DNA of 64,000 nucleotides, taken from contig NC_090746.1 in the NCBI RefSeq assembly GCF_036898095.1, forward strand, positions 55,929,369 through 55,993,368, given 5' to 3'. The first letter of the stretch is position 1. Every line of letters begins with the position of its first letter. Source of the DNA: Palaemon carinicauda. Taxonomy: Eukaryota > Arthropoda > Malacostraca > Decapoda > Palaemonidae. Under the pieces are notes generated by a model. That model was given only the letters and a program-made list of their open reading frames with translations. It searched no databases and was not told the DNA's origin. This document shows, piece by piece, positions 38,633 through 48,855 of this stretch. The translations under genes and the position numbers were made by a program.

Positions 38633-40124
38633 GGTTTATTCTTCAGAAAAGTATGCATTGAGATGTCTACAGTATAGACAAGTAATTGGATAAATGAAAG
38701 AGCATAATTTAGACAGCATTTATTCAGTGCAATTGTTACTTTCAATAGTAAAATATGTGCTTTAATAACATGAAAAGCAAATGTACAGGCATAATTCTCT
38801 GAATATTAGACAAACATTTATATAAACCATTTCTCTTAAGTGTATTTCTGGCTTAATTTTATTTTTCTAAGGATTGAAGATAATCACAAAAGTCATTGTA
38901 ACTGAAGTCGAAATTACATTTCACTATTAGTGCAGATCCCAGTGTAGTTAGTTACAAGTGAATTTTCTCTGATGTCCAAAGTTATTAATTCAAGTTAATA
39001 CTCTTTGCAGGAGCAATGGACCCAATTCGACACAGGCAAAACTCAAGTTTTAAAATGTTTTGAAAGGAATATTTTTATCACTAAAGTGAGAAAATTTCTA
39101 CGCATTTCCTATCTGCTTCTGCATCAATGTCTTTCCATTCTTGTATCTTTTTTATGAGTCAACTACTCCTTAACTTACGTAACCTAAAAAGTTCATTGTC
39201 ATCCAATGTAAAATCAGGTTTTGTTTCCTTAATAAAATTCGATACTTATTGAACTGGAGACACTATGATTTTATTAAGGACCTAATCGAATTTTTCATGC
39301 TTTCAAACGGTCCGGTCCACTGATTCAAGTATCCTAAACAAGTTTAGTAAAATACTTCAACTACACTTTTAAAAATGCCCCACATCATTCCCTTTCCCTT
39401 CTAAATCTCGGAGCATCTTATCTGTTGTAATTGGATGCCATAAAGTTGTTATGCTTTGAGTGCTACTTAGTTAATGATATACTAACAAAATACGTAGTAC
39501 CTGGATTACTGGTCGTATCATATGTATATAAATGGTGCGGTAGTTTTAATTTTCTTTTATTTGGTTAAGGAAAAGGGATCACAATTCTACGGGTAGCTAT
39601 AATGCTGCAGGAGCCCTAGTGGTTCCGAAAAAAAAAAAATCTTTGAAAAATTATAAATTAATTACGATTTTTATATGTTGTAAGGGACACACGACGTGTA
39701 AACTCCATGAAGGGGAACTTTAGTACGACCCCCACCCCACAGTGATTTTCGGAGAAACAAATTCGAAATGGGGGACTGTGGGGGGGGGGGGGCACCTGGT
39801 CACTATAACCATATCTGTAGTTTTTATCTCGTCTAAGAGTTTCCAGTGAGTGTAATTAATTCTTATGTTTTGCAAGCCAGTCTTTGACCTACTTTTTTGC
39901 GTTTCCGTTGTCTCTAACTTGAAAGCCAAATTACTAGCAATACATCTTCCTCTTTATTTCCCAATTTATTAGAATGCAATAGCGACAGTTTCTCGATGTA
40001 GGTCACTGAATGTACTGACACTTCACGCTAATAGATATTGAAATGTGTGTTTAGTGTACTAACAGTACCAAAATAATAACGGTATTTTAAAGACACTAAT
40101 ACTGACCGTGTGAATTCCCCTTAA

Positions 40125-41216
40125 TTAAGGATGTATCCCGGAGAGCATTCCATTGTACAACAAGGTTCCACACACACTATATTGATCGTGTTTTCTGGTT
40201 TTGTGCTCCAAAATGCCGGTCGGTGCCAACTGTAGCCATCTTTTCAATGTTATTCAAGGCACATAATATACTGATGGGTCTAGCAATACTACTTAAATAG
40301 CATGCCCTATCTACTAGATTATCAATTTATTTATGAAAAGTGACAAAGGAGGTTATAGAAATTTGACAACAGCCAAAAATTTCCTTCAAATCTCAACCTT
40401 TTCTATTATGCACTGATTGTTGCATTTTACTGATATAAAACCAATTTTGTCCAAGCAGTTTTCAATCCCCATTCAGCTTAACATTTTTTCTAGGTTTGTC
40501 TCTTATCAAGCATTCGGAATTATGCTTTTCACTTTTTTTTTTTATCTAAATTTTCCTTTTCCCAAAATTATCTTCCGCCATGCCAACATCATATATATCT
40601 CCTGTAAGGGAGTAGTGACATCATTACACCTAATGCAGTACTCAGTAAGAATTACTGTAGGGGTCTTTGCAGCGTCCCTTCAACCTTTAGCTCTGTTCCA
40701 ACATTTCGTCCTCCTACTACATCCTTGCTCCCGCCTGCTTTCGTCCATTTTGCATGTCAAGGATTCTAACCCACCCCCCTCCAATGCACATCAAAGATGA
40801 ATGGCCACCCTGCAACCTATGCAGACAAAATCCACAAATCTATTTGGCAGTTGTATTTGGTGGTGGAAATTTCGTAATCAGCTTTCCTGTGGGATTATAG
40901 TAATTTGTAAAATAAAATATTGACTAATGTCACATACACTTATACCGACGTTGTTAATGGCTACCCAACTTCATCCATCGTCTTGTGTCAACTAAACTGT
41001 GCGAGACAATTAGGTATAGGAATGTGGAAGCTTGTCAGAGTTTTATATCTTCATATAGAGCGTTTTCAAGTTGTGCTTTTTTTTTTATTTATCAAGATTA
41101 TTTCTTTGAAATACAATTTTTTTCAACCTTTACTGATTCCTCTCATCCTGCACATTTCCATTTATCATCCACGTGCAGTATATACTTCATACTTCCTTAT
41201 TTTGATGAAATATACA

Positions 41217-41301
<85 letters not shown>

Positions 41302-42360
41302 GTGTGTGTGTGTGTGTGTGTGTGTTAAGTGTTTGCGAGTTAGTGTGTATGTGTTCTTCGTAACCATTAACCAGTTATAGCCGAATCATAAGAGGTTAAG
41401 CAATACTGAAGTTTTATACAGAGAATAATTTTAAGTTAATACCGTACATACAGACATTGTAAAAATTAAAGTGCTCTAATTACCGTATGTCCAATTATTA
41501 GCTGAATTTTTTCTTCTAGTAATGTACTAAGTAGTAATAATTTTGGTTATCTTTCAATATTTATTTCTCTCACTGTTTTGTAATGGTGGCATTATTGTTA
41601 GTGGAGCTGGAGCGGAGGAGCACATACCACTTTGGTCGTTTTTGCTGCTTCTAGAAATTATGTATATCAACAGATTAATTTTTTCACTTGTACTCTATAA
41701 CTCCACGGAGTTATGAAAGACAGTCCAGATTCAAGGTAATATTTCAGCAATTGGAGTCTGTATCATATTGGTATTGGGCAAATTTAAAAGAATTCCAACA
41801 AATTACTTCCATAAGGGGTAGATTTGAGAGGTCTGAACCTCTGCCTCATGCACTGATTTTAACGTCACTAAACCATTACTAAGGCATAGGTTGAAACTCC
41901 ATTTTTCTGCTTTAATATTTTACATTTAAATATTAGTATATTAGGTATAGCCAATTAAATTTTGTCAATTTTTTTTAAGTTTTCCATAACACTAATGTTA
42001 TCACTGAATTCTGTGAAAGTGGGGCCATATGCTACAAATAGGGATTATGTAATTTACTTTTTTCTCTGACAAGTACAGTTCTGCCCTCAACAGACTGAAG
42101 GCTTTAGATACTTGGAAGGAAATTGTTATTAATGTATCTTAAGAATTATGTCTGTTCTTGTGTTCCTCATTTTTGATAGGTCAGTTCAGTGATGAAAAAA
42201 GGCAGTAAACTTAAATGGGCATTTCTTTTTCACCATTATCTTCATATAAAAAATACACATCAAAACTAGGAATAATAGTTTTATAATCTCTGTTATTTTA
42301 TCTTTGATTAATGGGAAACTTTAACTAGAATTCAGTACAGTACTGTATTATGTCGACGTA
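40125..42360. other. Unassigned DNA with AT/TG array
   Basis: Apart from a long AT array at 41221-41299 followed by TG repeats to 41325, I see no recognisable element. A 127-codon plus frame (40417-40800) and the frames overlapping the array lack motifs. Confidence 0.45.
41221..41325. repeat. AT/TG compound microsatellite
   Basis: About 78 bp of AT followed by about 24 bp of TG. Confidence 0.98.
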
Positions 42361-42853
42361 AAGTACTTATTTCTTCCGACACAAATACAAACCCTCATCC
42401 TTTTTAATGAGTACTGTAGTTTTCACTGACCTGGCTAGAAGATGAAAACCCATCCTGTGTGGTGGAGAACAGGGACTGTGAGGAAGATGGGGGACTTTAC
42501 CATTCTCCCACATGGTGGACTCTCCATTCTACTTCCATCTGTGGTCTTGACTGAATTACCAATTCCCACGACCTGAGCTGACCTTTGCTTGTGTTTCTGT
42601 TTCCTGTTTGTGCATTTCTTTCACTTCATTTTGGATTTTCCTTGTTACTTTGCTGCTTTGGGTGAGTTCTATGGTGCAATCCTATGTGATGGTTGGAGTA
42701 CCTTTATGAATCGACAAAAGATCAATCCCCACTTGACTTGTGCTCAATGTAATGGGCAGCAGTGTTCATTCACGTTCACATGCCCTTAGTGTAAGGACTG
42801 GCTGGAAGATCAACGAGTTCTCTACAACAGGAGAAGGAAGAAGACAACGATGA

Positions 42854-43031
42854 GACCATTTGGTGCCGCTTTAGTATGTGGCCTACCTTTCGAATATGGC
42901 CTACAAAATTCTATCTGTTTTAGTATGTGGCCTAACCTAACCTAACCTAACGAAAGTTAACCTAACCTAATATAACGTAACCTAACCTAACAAGCCAGGT
43001 AGGCCACATACTAAACCGGCACCGACCATTT
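42854..43031. mobile_element. MITE with 27-bp TIRs, TTAGG repeats and 8-bp TSD
   Basis: An 8-bp duplication GACCATTT lies at 42854-42861 and 43024-43031. It brackets a 162-bp element (42862-43023). Its inverted ends, 42862-42888 and 42997-43023, match at 26 of 27 positions (start GGTGCCG, mismatch at base 8, then TTTAGTATGTGGCCTACCT). The core holds about ten CCTAA-type units (42931-42991), the arthropod telomere repeat, and a second direct copy of TTTAGTATGTGGCCTA near 42924-42938. An 8-bp duplication fits hAT, Merlin or P superfamilies. The GG start does not decide between them. No coding capacity. Confidence 0.93.
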
Positions 43032-43389
43032 GCCCTCCAAGGCATCAGTGGGTTCAGCGGATCCTGTCTCTCTTTCCATTGGTTGAAGGTCCACACGTGG
43101 GTTTCTCCTACCTTCTCTAGTGGAAAATGCAGGTTGGACTTATAATCCCTGCGTGGTCACTTGCAATGAACAATGGGAAGTAACCTGAGGGTCTCCAGCA
43201 GTGGCGGGTCCCCGTTTCCCTTCCTAGGTCTTATCATTTGTGGTATGTCTAGTACTCCAGGCTCCGAATTTTTTTCTGGATCTCATCAGGGCTGTCACGT
43301 TGGAGGGTTCTTTTATCTGGAGATCTTTGAGTAAGTGCACTCGAGGTCATTTTTCCCTCCAAGGGGACAAGGACGACTTCAACCTCAGT

Positions 43390-43467
43390 TGTTTCTGTGA
43401 CATTAAGTGGTGCCATGTTTCTGTGACATTATGTGGTGCCATGTTTCTGTGACATTACGTGGTGCCA
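43390..43467 (+). repeat. 26-bp unit in three tandem copies
   Basis: Units start at 43390, 43416 and 43442. Each reads TGTTTCTGTGACATTA, one variable base, then GTGGTGCCA. They lie inside the gag-like part of DIRS-like element 1. Because 26 is not a multiple of three, the array shifts frame. Confidence 0.97.
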
Positions 43468-43715
43468 GCCCTCCTTCAGTCGCCCAAGGTTGTAATGGCC
43501 AAAAGGAAGGGGTTTCTCTTTCTTTGAAACAGCCATGTGGTTCGAAGCCTCTCTTCCTCTGTGTGCCTCAGGGAGAACGAATAACCTTACACACCTCGCA
43601 TCCCACACACTTACCCAAGATGTCGGACCGAGATCCCGGGGCTATAGGGAGGACACACCATTGCTTCTTTACGCACAAGCAGTAAGTTGGCTAGGACACC
43701 AACCAACCACCCGTT

Positions 43716-44264
43716 GAGAGACTACCGCTAGAGAGTTTTTGGGTCGTTTCACTGGCCAGAGAGTAATACATAGGATCCATCTCTCTGGTTACGGCTCCTT
43801 TTTTCTTTACCTAAACATACACCAAATAGTCTGGCCTATTCTTTCCACATTTTCCTCTTTCCTTATACGCTTGACAACAGTGGCTACTTTCCTCTTAGTA
43901 AGGGTAGAAGTGACTCTTTAGCTATGGTAAGCAGCTCTTCTAGAAGGAGGACACTTCAAAATCCAACCATTGTTCTTTAATCTTTGATAGTGCCATAGTC
44001 TCTGTACCATGGTCTTCACTGTCTTACGGTAGAATTCTCTTGCTTGAAGATACATTCGGGCCACTTTTCTATCTTATTTCTCTTCCTAATGCTTTTTTCA
44101 GTGTTTATAGTTTATAAATGGAAGATCTATTTTAATGTAGTTAATGTTCTTAATATATTTTATATTGTTCATTATTTTTTTCCTTACTTGGGCCCTTGGG
44201 CTTATAGCATCTTGCTTTTCCAACTAGGGTTGTAACCTAGCAAGTAATAATAATAATAATAATT
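43716..44264 (+). repeat. Dispersed ~550-bp repeat with shared LINE tail
   Basis: This matches 31080-31575 and, inverted, 63740-64000. It begins near GAGAGACTACCGCTAGAGAG and passes GGTAAGGGTAGAAGTGAC and GTGCCATAGTCTCTGTACC. From about 44100 it is similar to the 3' UTR of the CR1-like LINE (TTTATAGTTTATAAATGG, GGGCTTATAGCATCTTGCTT, CCAACTAGGGTTGTAACC), and it ends in AAT repeats. It appears to have inserted into the ORF1 region of DIRS-like element 1, since gag-like sequence resumes at about 44268. It has no ORF of its own. Confidence 0.82.
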
Positions 44265-45571
44265 TATTCCTTGTCAGAAGAAACAGACTTCAGGCTCCTT
44301 CACTCTTCCCCCTCTCCTGTTTGGAAGGGACAGGTGTTAGACGGGCACACAAGTCCCCAAGTTGAAGCATCCCTTCACAAGGAGATGGATATCAAGGATA
44401 ACCCCATTCCCTTCTCCAAGCTTCACTCCAGATGGAACCAACATGCCGATTTGAGAAAGTATGTTACACTCTTGGAGAGAGATCGACCACCTTCATCAGA
44501 GAGGCGAGTGTTTCCGATGGGAAGCGAATTACTCCTCCGCCTCTTCACTAGGTGGAGGAGGGCGTCATCATCCTCGTCATGGTCGACTAGGGGAAATGAC
44601 CTCATCTCCGTAGGTTTGGAGAGGAAAGCCTCCCATTTGCACATCAAGATTGCCTCAGGTTCCTCCCTCAGAAGAAGGTGGATCACCTCCAAGGCATAGG
44701 AGTTCTAGGAAGAAGATCTCTCTTTCTTTGCCTGACGTGATGAGGAAGGAAAGGAAGTTTGAGTCGTCAAAATCTTCCTCCTCTGGTACTTCCTCTGAAG
44801 ATGACAATGTTCCCGAGTTTGACCCCTTGGATTTGGACCCTTCATTCACTAAGGGGGAAAGAGAACCAGAGTACACTTTCCAGAGGGTCATAGCAGATAT
44901 CCAGAGATCAAAGAGTTGGGCCCCCCCCCCTCTCAGACTATCATCAAACAGTAATTTTTGACCATTGACCAGTCTTTTGGGGGAGTTATGAGGTGAAGAA
45001 GATAAACACCCTACCCCTTGCTAACAATAAAACCTCAGTCATGGAGTTGGACAAGATGGTGGCTGGACCGACAAACTCCTTTAGGACAAACAGGTCATCC
45101 CAGCTTCTTCCGCCATTCGAAGAGTGCCAGAAGAACCAATTTCCTCATTCCTGCTGGTGGAGGGGAATGTTGAGACCCTAGCTCCAGGTTGGTCGGTAGA
45201 ACATCCCACTATGGTGCCCATTGTTTTCTCAGGGGCGGAGACTATGGCGAGGGAAGCAGCTGCCGCTACCTCGATTAAGGTGACCTGGCTGAATCATTGG
45301 TCCGCCACTGTCTCTCTCTCTGCCACTAAGAAAAATCTGAAGAAGTCCGAGGTTCTCAAAAGAAACTTGGAACTCGTCCTTTCAGGCAGAGAAAGGCCAT
45401 TGATTTTCTTATACACCACAAACATCATGTCTGTGGTATCTGTACCCTCACGAGGAAAGACAAAGTAGTCGACAAGCTGCACAGATGTTTAGGCAGTCAG
45501 GAGACCTTAGACCTTAGGAACTCCTCTTTCATGTCGACCGCAATCTTTTCCCCAAGGAGGAGGTAGATAAG
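44265..45571 (+). pseudogene. DIRS-like element 1, ORF1 (gag-like) continued
   Basis: Frames of 142, 103 and 114 codons overlap end to end with shifts. They include a Ser/acidic stretch (SSSSGTSSEDDNVPEFDPLD, about 44777-44840), FQRVIADIQRSKSW, then KKNLKKSEVLKRNLELVLSG at about 45330-45390. The string NLELVLSGRER and the following residues on removal of a frameshift (RDKVVDKLHRCL near 45455) resemble ORF1 products of DIRS elements ahead of the RT frame. ORF1 is thought to be structural. Sequence conservation is weak and the call depends on the downstream context. Confidence 0.55.
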
Positions 45572-46740
45572 ATGGTAGAACGGTGGAGGAAGATGAGCCA
45601 TGACTCCCTTTTCCAGAAGGCAGTGTCTTTCCGATCAGCACTAAGTATCAGACCCAACCCAGTTCTTACAACTCCAAACTCTTCAGAGAAGCAGCAGGGG
45701 TTTCCTGCAGGAGATATTCCCCCTCCAGAGGTATTTCATCCTGAAGGGGCTCCTCCAGGAAGGGCCACCAGTTCTCGTCTTACCATTCCTGCTCTGGACT
45801 CTTTCAAAGAGGGAAGGGTAGGAGGGGTTACCATTAGAGTTATGAGAGGTGGCTTCCAAGCACATCTCTGCAGGAAGAGGAAGGGGCTAGCAACCCACTG
45901 GGAGAAGTGGCAGAAGCACGAGACCGATGAGCGGACAGTGTGAGTACTTCGCTACTGTACAAGTATCGCGTTCCATTTACGAACTCCTCTTATCCCCTCT
46001 CCCGAGTGAGGATGACGTTCTGGTCCTATCCCAAGGCATCACATCCGAGTCTTGCTCCCCATGAGGAGGCCCTAAGCATGCTGTGCAAGGGAGCCCTTCA
46101 GGAAGTCTCGGACTGGTCTCCAGACTTCCACAGTCAACTCTCCCTGGGTTGGATGTCAGTCATAGATCTGTCTCTATTGAAATGGTTTATCCTTCAGATA
46201 CTCTTCAAAATGGAGACAGTAAACAACATCCTTAAGAGAGCATTGAGGCCCTCATCTAGTGGTCATCAGAGGGGAATTCCCGGAGTCACTTTAGTACACA
46301 CACCTCCAGAAGTACTTCTGTTTATGGATGCATCAAAGGAAAGGGGGAGTGCACAACTGAAAAAGGAAGTTGGACGCCAGAGGAGCAAAGGCGCCACATC
46401 AACGAATTGGAGTTGATAGCAGCAGTTTGATCCCTTGAGACCTTCACAGGATATATACATGATCACTCAGTTGGGTTGATAAGCTACAACACCAAGATTA
46501 GTGTTGCAAACAAGGGGATACGACATCCTTTCCCTTGTGTGCCTTGGCAACGGAGGCTCATTTGTAGACATTAGACAATGGAATCAGTCTAACAGAGATT
46601 CATTAGAGGCAAGTGGAATGTCATAGTAGACAAACTCAGCCAAAGAGCCCAAATGGTCGGGTCAGAGTGGTCCCTTCGTCCCCAAATGCCGAGGACTCTT
46701 TTTGACTTCCTGGGGTTCCCCAATTTTAGACTTGTTTAGG
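45572..46740 (+). pseudogene. DIRS-like element 1, RT-RNase H with palm deleted
   Basis: The ORF1 end, MVERWRKMSHDSLFQKAVSF (45572), has a homologue in DIRS-like element 2 (MEKWRKMSHDSIF, 57468). The frame at 45940-46416 begins YRVPFTNSSYPLSR and contains EALSMLCKGALQEVSDWSPD and VIDLSLLKWFILQ, the RT fingers. It then jumps directly at about 46250 from FKMETVNNILKRALR to PPEVLLFMDASKE, the first Asp block of RNase H. The whole palm with its Asp-Asp motif is missing. RNase H-like residues follow to about 46700 (VDKLSQRAQMVGSEWSLRPQ at 46630-46690). Confidence 0.8.
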
Positions 46741-46829
46741 ACCAGCATAAACCATTATCTTCCTGTCTATTGCGTTCTAGCATCCCTGGGACAGGATGAA
46801 TGCACATGTGTCCTCCCCCTTTCTGCCTA

Positions 46830-47400
46830 ATCAGGTGAGTGTTTGACAACCTTCGAAGATTGACTTAGGTGGTAGTAAAAGGGCTTCACATGGAGTGTTA
46901 TTCGGACCTAATAATGCTTATCAGGGACGATCTTTTAAGATTTGCCCTTGAGAACAGATCTCTGCCAACCCAATGTGGAAAGGTATCACAACGCTCTCCC
47001 ATTACTATCTATTCACGGTTGAAGAATATCCAGTTCCTCCTTGGGAGGAATGGGTTTTCGAAGGGAACGATGAGAGAGATGTTAGATTACCTGAGGAAAT
47101 CTTCCACAGTAATCTACCAGGCCAAGTGAGCAGTCTTCTGTGAGTGGTATACGGCTAAAGGCATAGCTCTGGTTTCTGCCTCCATGTGTGACATAACGGA
47201 CTTCCTGGCGTTTCTTCGGAAGACTAAGACTTTGTCGGTATCAGCAATTAAGGACTATTGAGCTGCCCTAGGTCAAGTCCTCCAACTGAAATGCCTTGAT
47301 CAGGTAGCCTCCAAGATCCAAGTGTTTATCCTTCTATTTCTTTACTTTTCTTCCCCTCCTACTGTCCCTCAAGCACAGTTGCAACATTAGGAGAAGATGA
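46830..47400 (+). pseudogene. DIRS-like element 1, tyrosine recombinase amino part
   Basis: Residues include RSPITIYSRLKNIQFLLGRN at about 46999-47060, MREMLDYLRKSSTVIYQAK (to 47126), EWYTAKGIALVSASMCDITD (about 47142-47201) and FLAFLRKTKTLSVSAIKDY. This is the core-binding half of a DIRS tyrosine recombinase, which would integrate circular DNA without an integrase. The same block, LMKSSRTVYQANW, is found in DIRS-like element 3 on the minus strand. The catalytic half with the Arg, His-x-x-Arg and Tyr boxes is absent after about 47400. Confidence 0.78.
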
Positions 47401-48105
47401 ATGTAATAGGTGAGGTCCAGATAAAGTAGGTTGTTCTGTGTTCAATCTACACCTCAGAAGAGAAGATTGTAGATACGACAACCTGTTACTTTTTTGGATC
47501 TCTAAGATAACACATTCTATCTAATTTCCTATAGAGGTCCTATGGAGAGGTAGCTCGTTTGGTTTAAATCAGCTGGTTTAAAACTTCAAGCTCCTTATTG
47601 GACAAGTAGCAGAAGGTTGAGGGCATTGTTACCCGGTTTTAGTCTGCATGAATGAAAAGGTTTGACTGGCCCTTATTCTTTTCTTCATTCTCCCCTCTCT
47701 TGGGGAAAGCATCATCCTGGGTTCTCTGCATAGCTGACCTTAAATCACTGCAGGTAAACCATGTTCCCTTGTATACCTAGTATTAAGATTAATACTGTTA
47801 CGTCCCCATACCCTGACGAGGTGGTATTGGGAAAGTCCTAGTGCACAGTTTTTCCATCTAAAGAACTCGGAATAACTTTCTAGGACAAGTCACATCTGAA
47901 CCTTGCGTAGGCCGCAAACCTTGCGTAGGCCGCAAACCTTGTTTAGCGAGGTGCAGGGACTCCTTATTCCTTGAGTGCTAGCATACTCAGATAAGGAGCC
48001 CCCGGGTAAAGGCAAAATGTCAGATTGGCTGGGACGTCCATCCTTCCTAATGGGTGAGTCACCCCTATTTGAATAGCGTGATTTGTATTCCAGTTACGGA
48101 ACAAA
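47401..48105 (+). other. Presumed 3' non-coding part of DIRS-like element 1
   Basis: No ORF of note. An 18-bp direct repeat, CCTTGCGTAGGCCGCAAA, occurs twice at about 47910-47945. CACCCCTATTTGAATAGC near 48059 recurs as ACCCCTATTAAATAGC at 48362. The region leads into the foldback arms. Confidence 0.4.
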
Positions 48106-48414
48106 TGACAAATTTGTAGATAATTTGTATTTTTCCTAACTGTACAAACCTTAGTTCTTTAACCAAACTTGCCTGCCAGCCCTATCCCCCTTGAAGTCCT
48201 ACCTCCAAGCAAAGTGAGCTCAATCACAGGTGTGTGAGGGGAGAGCGGTAGCAAGCTACCCTCCCTAACCCCCCCCCCCCCCCCCCCGCTAACTAGCGGT
48301 GTGGGTAGTTAACCCTCGTTAAAAATTAATGGCTCGTCATTTCAGCTACGCCGAAAGTAATACCCCTATTAAATAGCTAAGGTTTGTATAGTTAGGAAAA
48401 ATACAAATTTGTCA
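48106..48414. repeat. Foldback sequence, possible DIRS terminus or MITE
   Basis: The left arm (ATGACAAATTTG, then TATTTTTCCTAACTGTACAA ACCTTAG, 48106-48154) is the inverse of the right arm (CTAAGGTTTGTATAGTTAGG, AAAAATACAAATTTGTCA, 48377-48414), apart from an 11-bp insertion in the left arm. A poly-C run of about 19 lies between them at 48269-48287. DIRS elements have inverted termini, and ACAAACC-T-TTCTTTAA in the left arm resembles sequence at the apparent start of the two plus-strand DIRS-like elements (42.38 and 54.69 kb). A stand-alone MITE is equally possible. Confidence 0.65.
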
Positions 48415-48602
48415 TATTACATAATTATCCATTTCTATCTCACAGTCTTTCATGGTGTCCCTAACACACACCTGTATATGGGACAGTACTGCATTCTAGT
48501 TGATAAAAGGTAACATTTTAACTACTGCCTAACTTCCTCTATCAGATAATACATTAGGTCAAATTAATGACATACTGTACAGCAGTACCTCAGATTACAA
48601 TT
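48415..48602. other. Short spacer, nothing recognised
   Basis: AT-rich spacer between the foldback and the LINE tail. Confidence 0.4.
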
Positions 48603-48855
48603 TAAATTCATTATTATTATTATTATTATTACTATCCAAGCTACAACCCTAATTGGAAAAGCAAGATGCTATAAGCCCAGGGGCTCCAATAGGGAAAAAT
48701 AGCCCAGTGAGGAAAGGAAATAAGGAAATAAATAACTGAAGAGAACAAATTAACAATAAATCATTCTAAAAAAAGTAATGTCAAAAGAGATATATCATAT
48801 ATAAACTATTAACAACGTCAACAACGAATATGTCATATATAAACTATAAAAAGAC
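48603..48855 (-). repeat. CR1/Jockey-type LINE 3' UTR and ATT tail
   Basis: Reading the minus strand after the ORF2 stop: TTTATAGTTTATATATGA, TTTCCTTTCCTCACTGGGCT, TTATAGCATCTTGCTTTTCC, ATTAGGGTTGTAGCTTGG and AAT repeats ending near 48610. Copies of this UTR recur at 28.2, 52.4 and 62.9 kb. Its last ~45-160 bp end two other repeat types as well. Confidence 0.92.

Larger units (their letters stand above)
37336..40121. mobile_element. Outer PIF/Harbinger-like element (inferred)
   Basis: The left end (AGGGCCGTACACACGATCAG onward, 37336) is matched in inverse by the right end (CTGACCGTGTGAATTCCCCT, ending 40121) at roughly 20 of 29 positions by eye. Similarity continues further in (ACAGTAC and CAAAATAAT blocks). 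A TAA lies directly outside each end (37333-37335 and 40122-40124), matching the 3-bp target duplication of PIF/Harbinger elements. No transposase of its own is recognised between 38.4 and 40.1 kb. That stretch holds AT and GA arrays and a run of G at 39780-39792. The right boundary is less certain than the left. Confidence 0.5.
42589..43715 (+). pseudogene. DIRS-like element 1, ORF1 amino part with Cys module
   Basis: The frame at 42739-42801 encodes CAQCNGQQCSFTFTCP, a TAG stop, then CKDW. The spacing is C-x2-C-x4-C-x5-C-x2-C-x2-W. The same module occurs at 55055-55117 at the start of DIRS-like element 2. Basic residues follow (RRRKKTTMRPF). The frame is then split by a 162-bp MITE, beyond which it continues in the same frame (ALQGISGFSGSC). 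The rest, to 43715, is low-similarity gag-like sequence containing a 26-bp triple repeat. I assign it to ORF1 of a DIRS element by position ahead of DIRS RT and recombinase remnants. That assignment is inference. Confidence 0.5.

Noticed and set aside
38375..38745. ORFs with YI, RE and SL repeats
   Set aside because: Generated by the AT and GA microsatellites. No domain and no conservation outside the array.
40417..40800. 127-codon hydrophobic ORF
   Set aside because: It looks membrane-like only because the stretch is T-rich. No family resemblance, no splice signals.
42931..42991. True chromosome end (telomere)
   Set aside because: Only a few CCTAA units, interrupted and enclosed by inverted repeats and a target duplication, so they belong to a mobile element.
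44271..44699. 142-codon ORF as a host gene
   Set aside because: It lies between a dispersed repeat and DIRS-like gag and RT remnants in the same orientation, and the frame is shared with other frames by shifts. More likely decayed ORF1.
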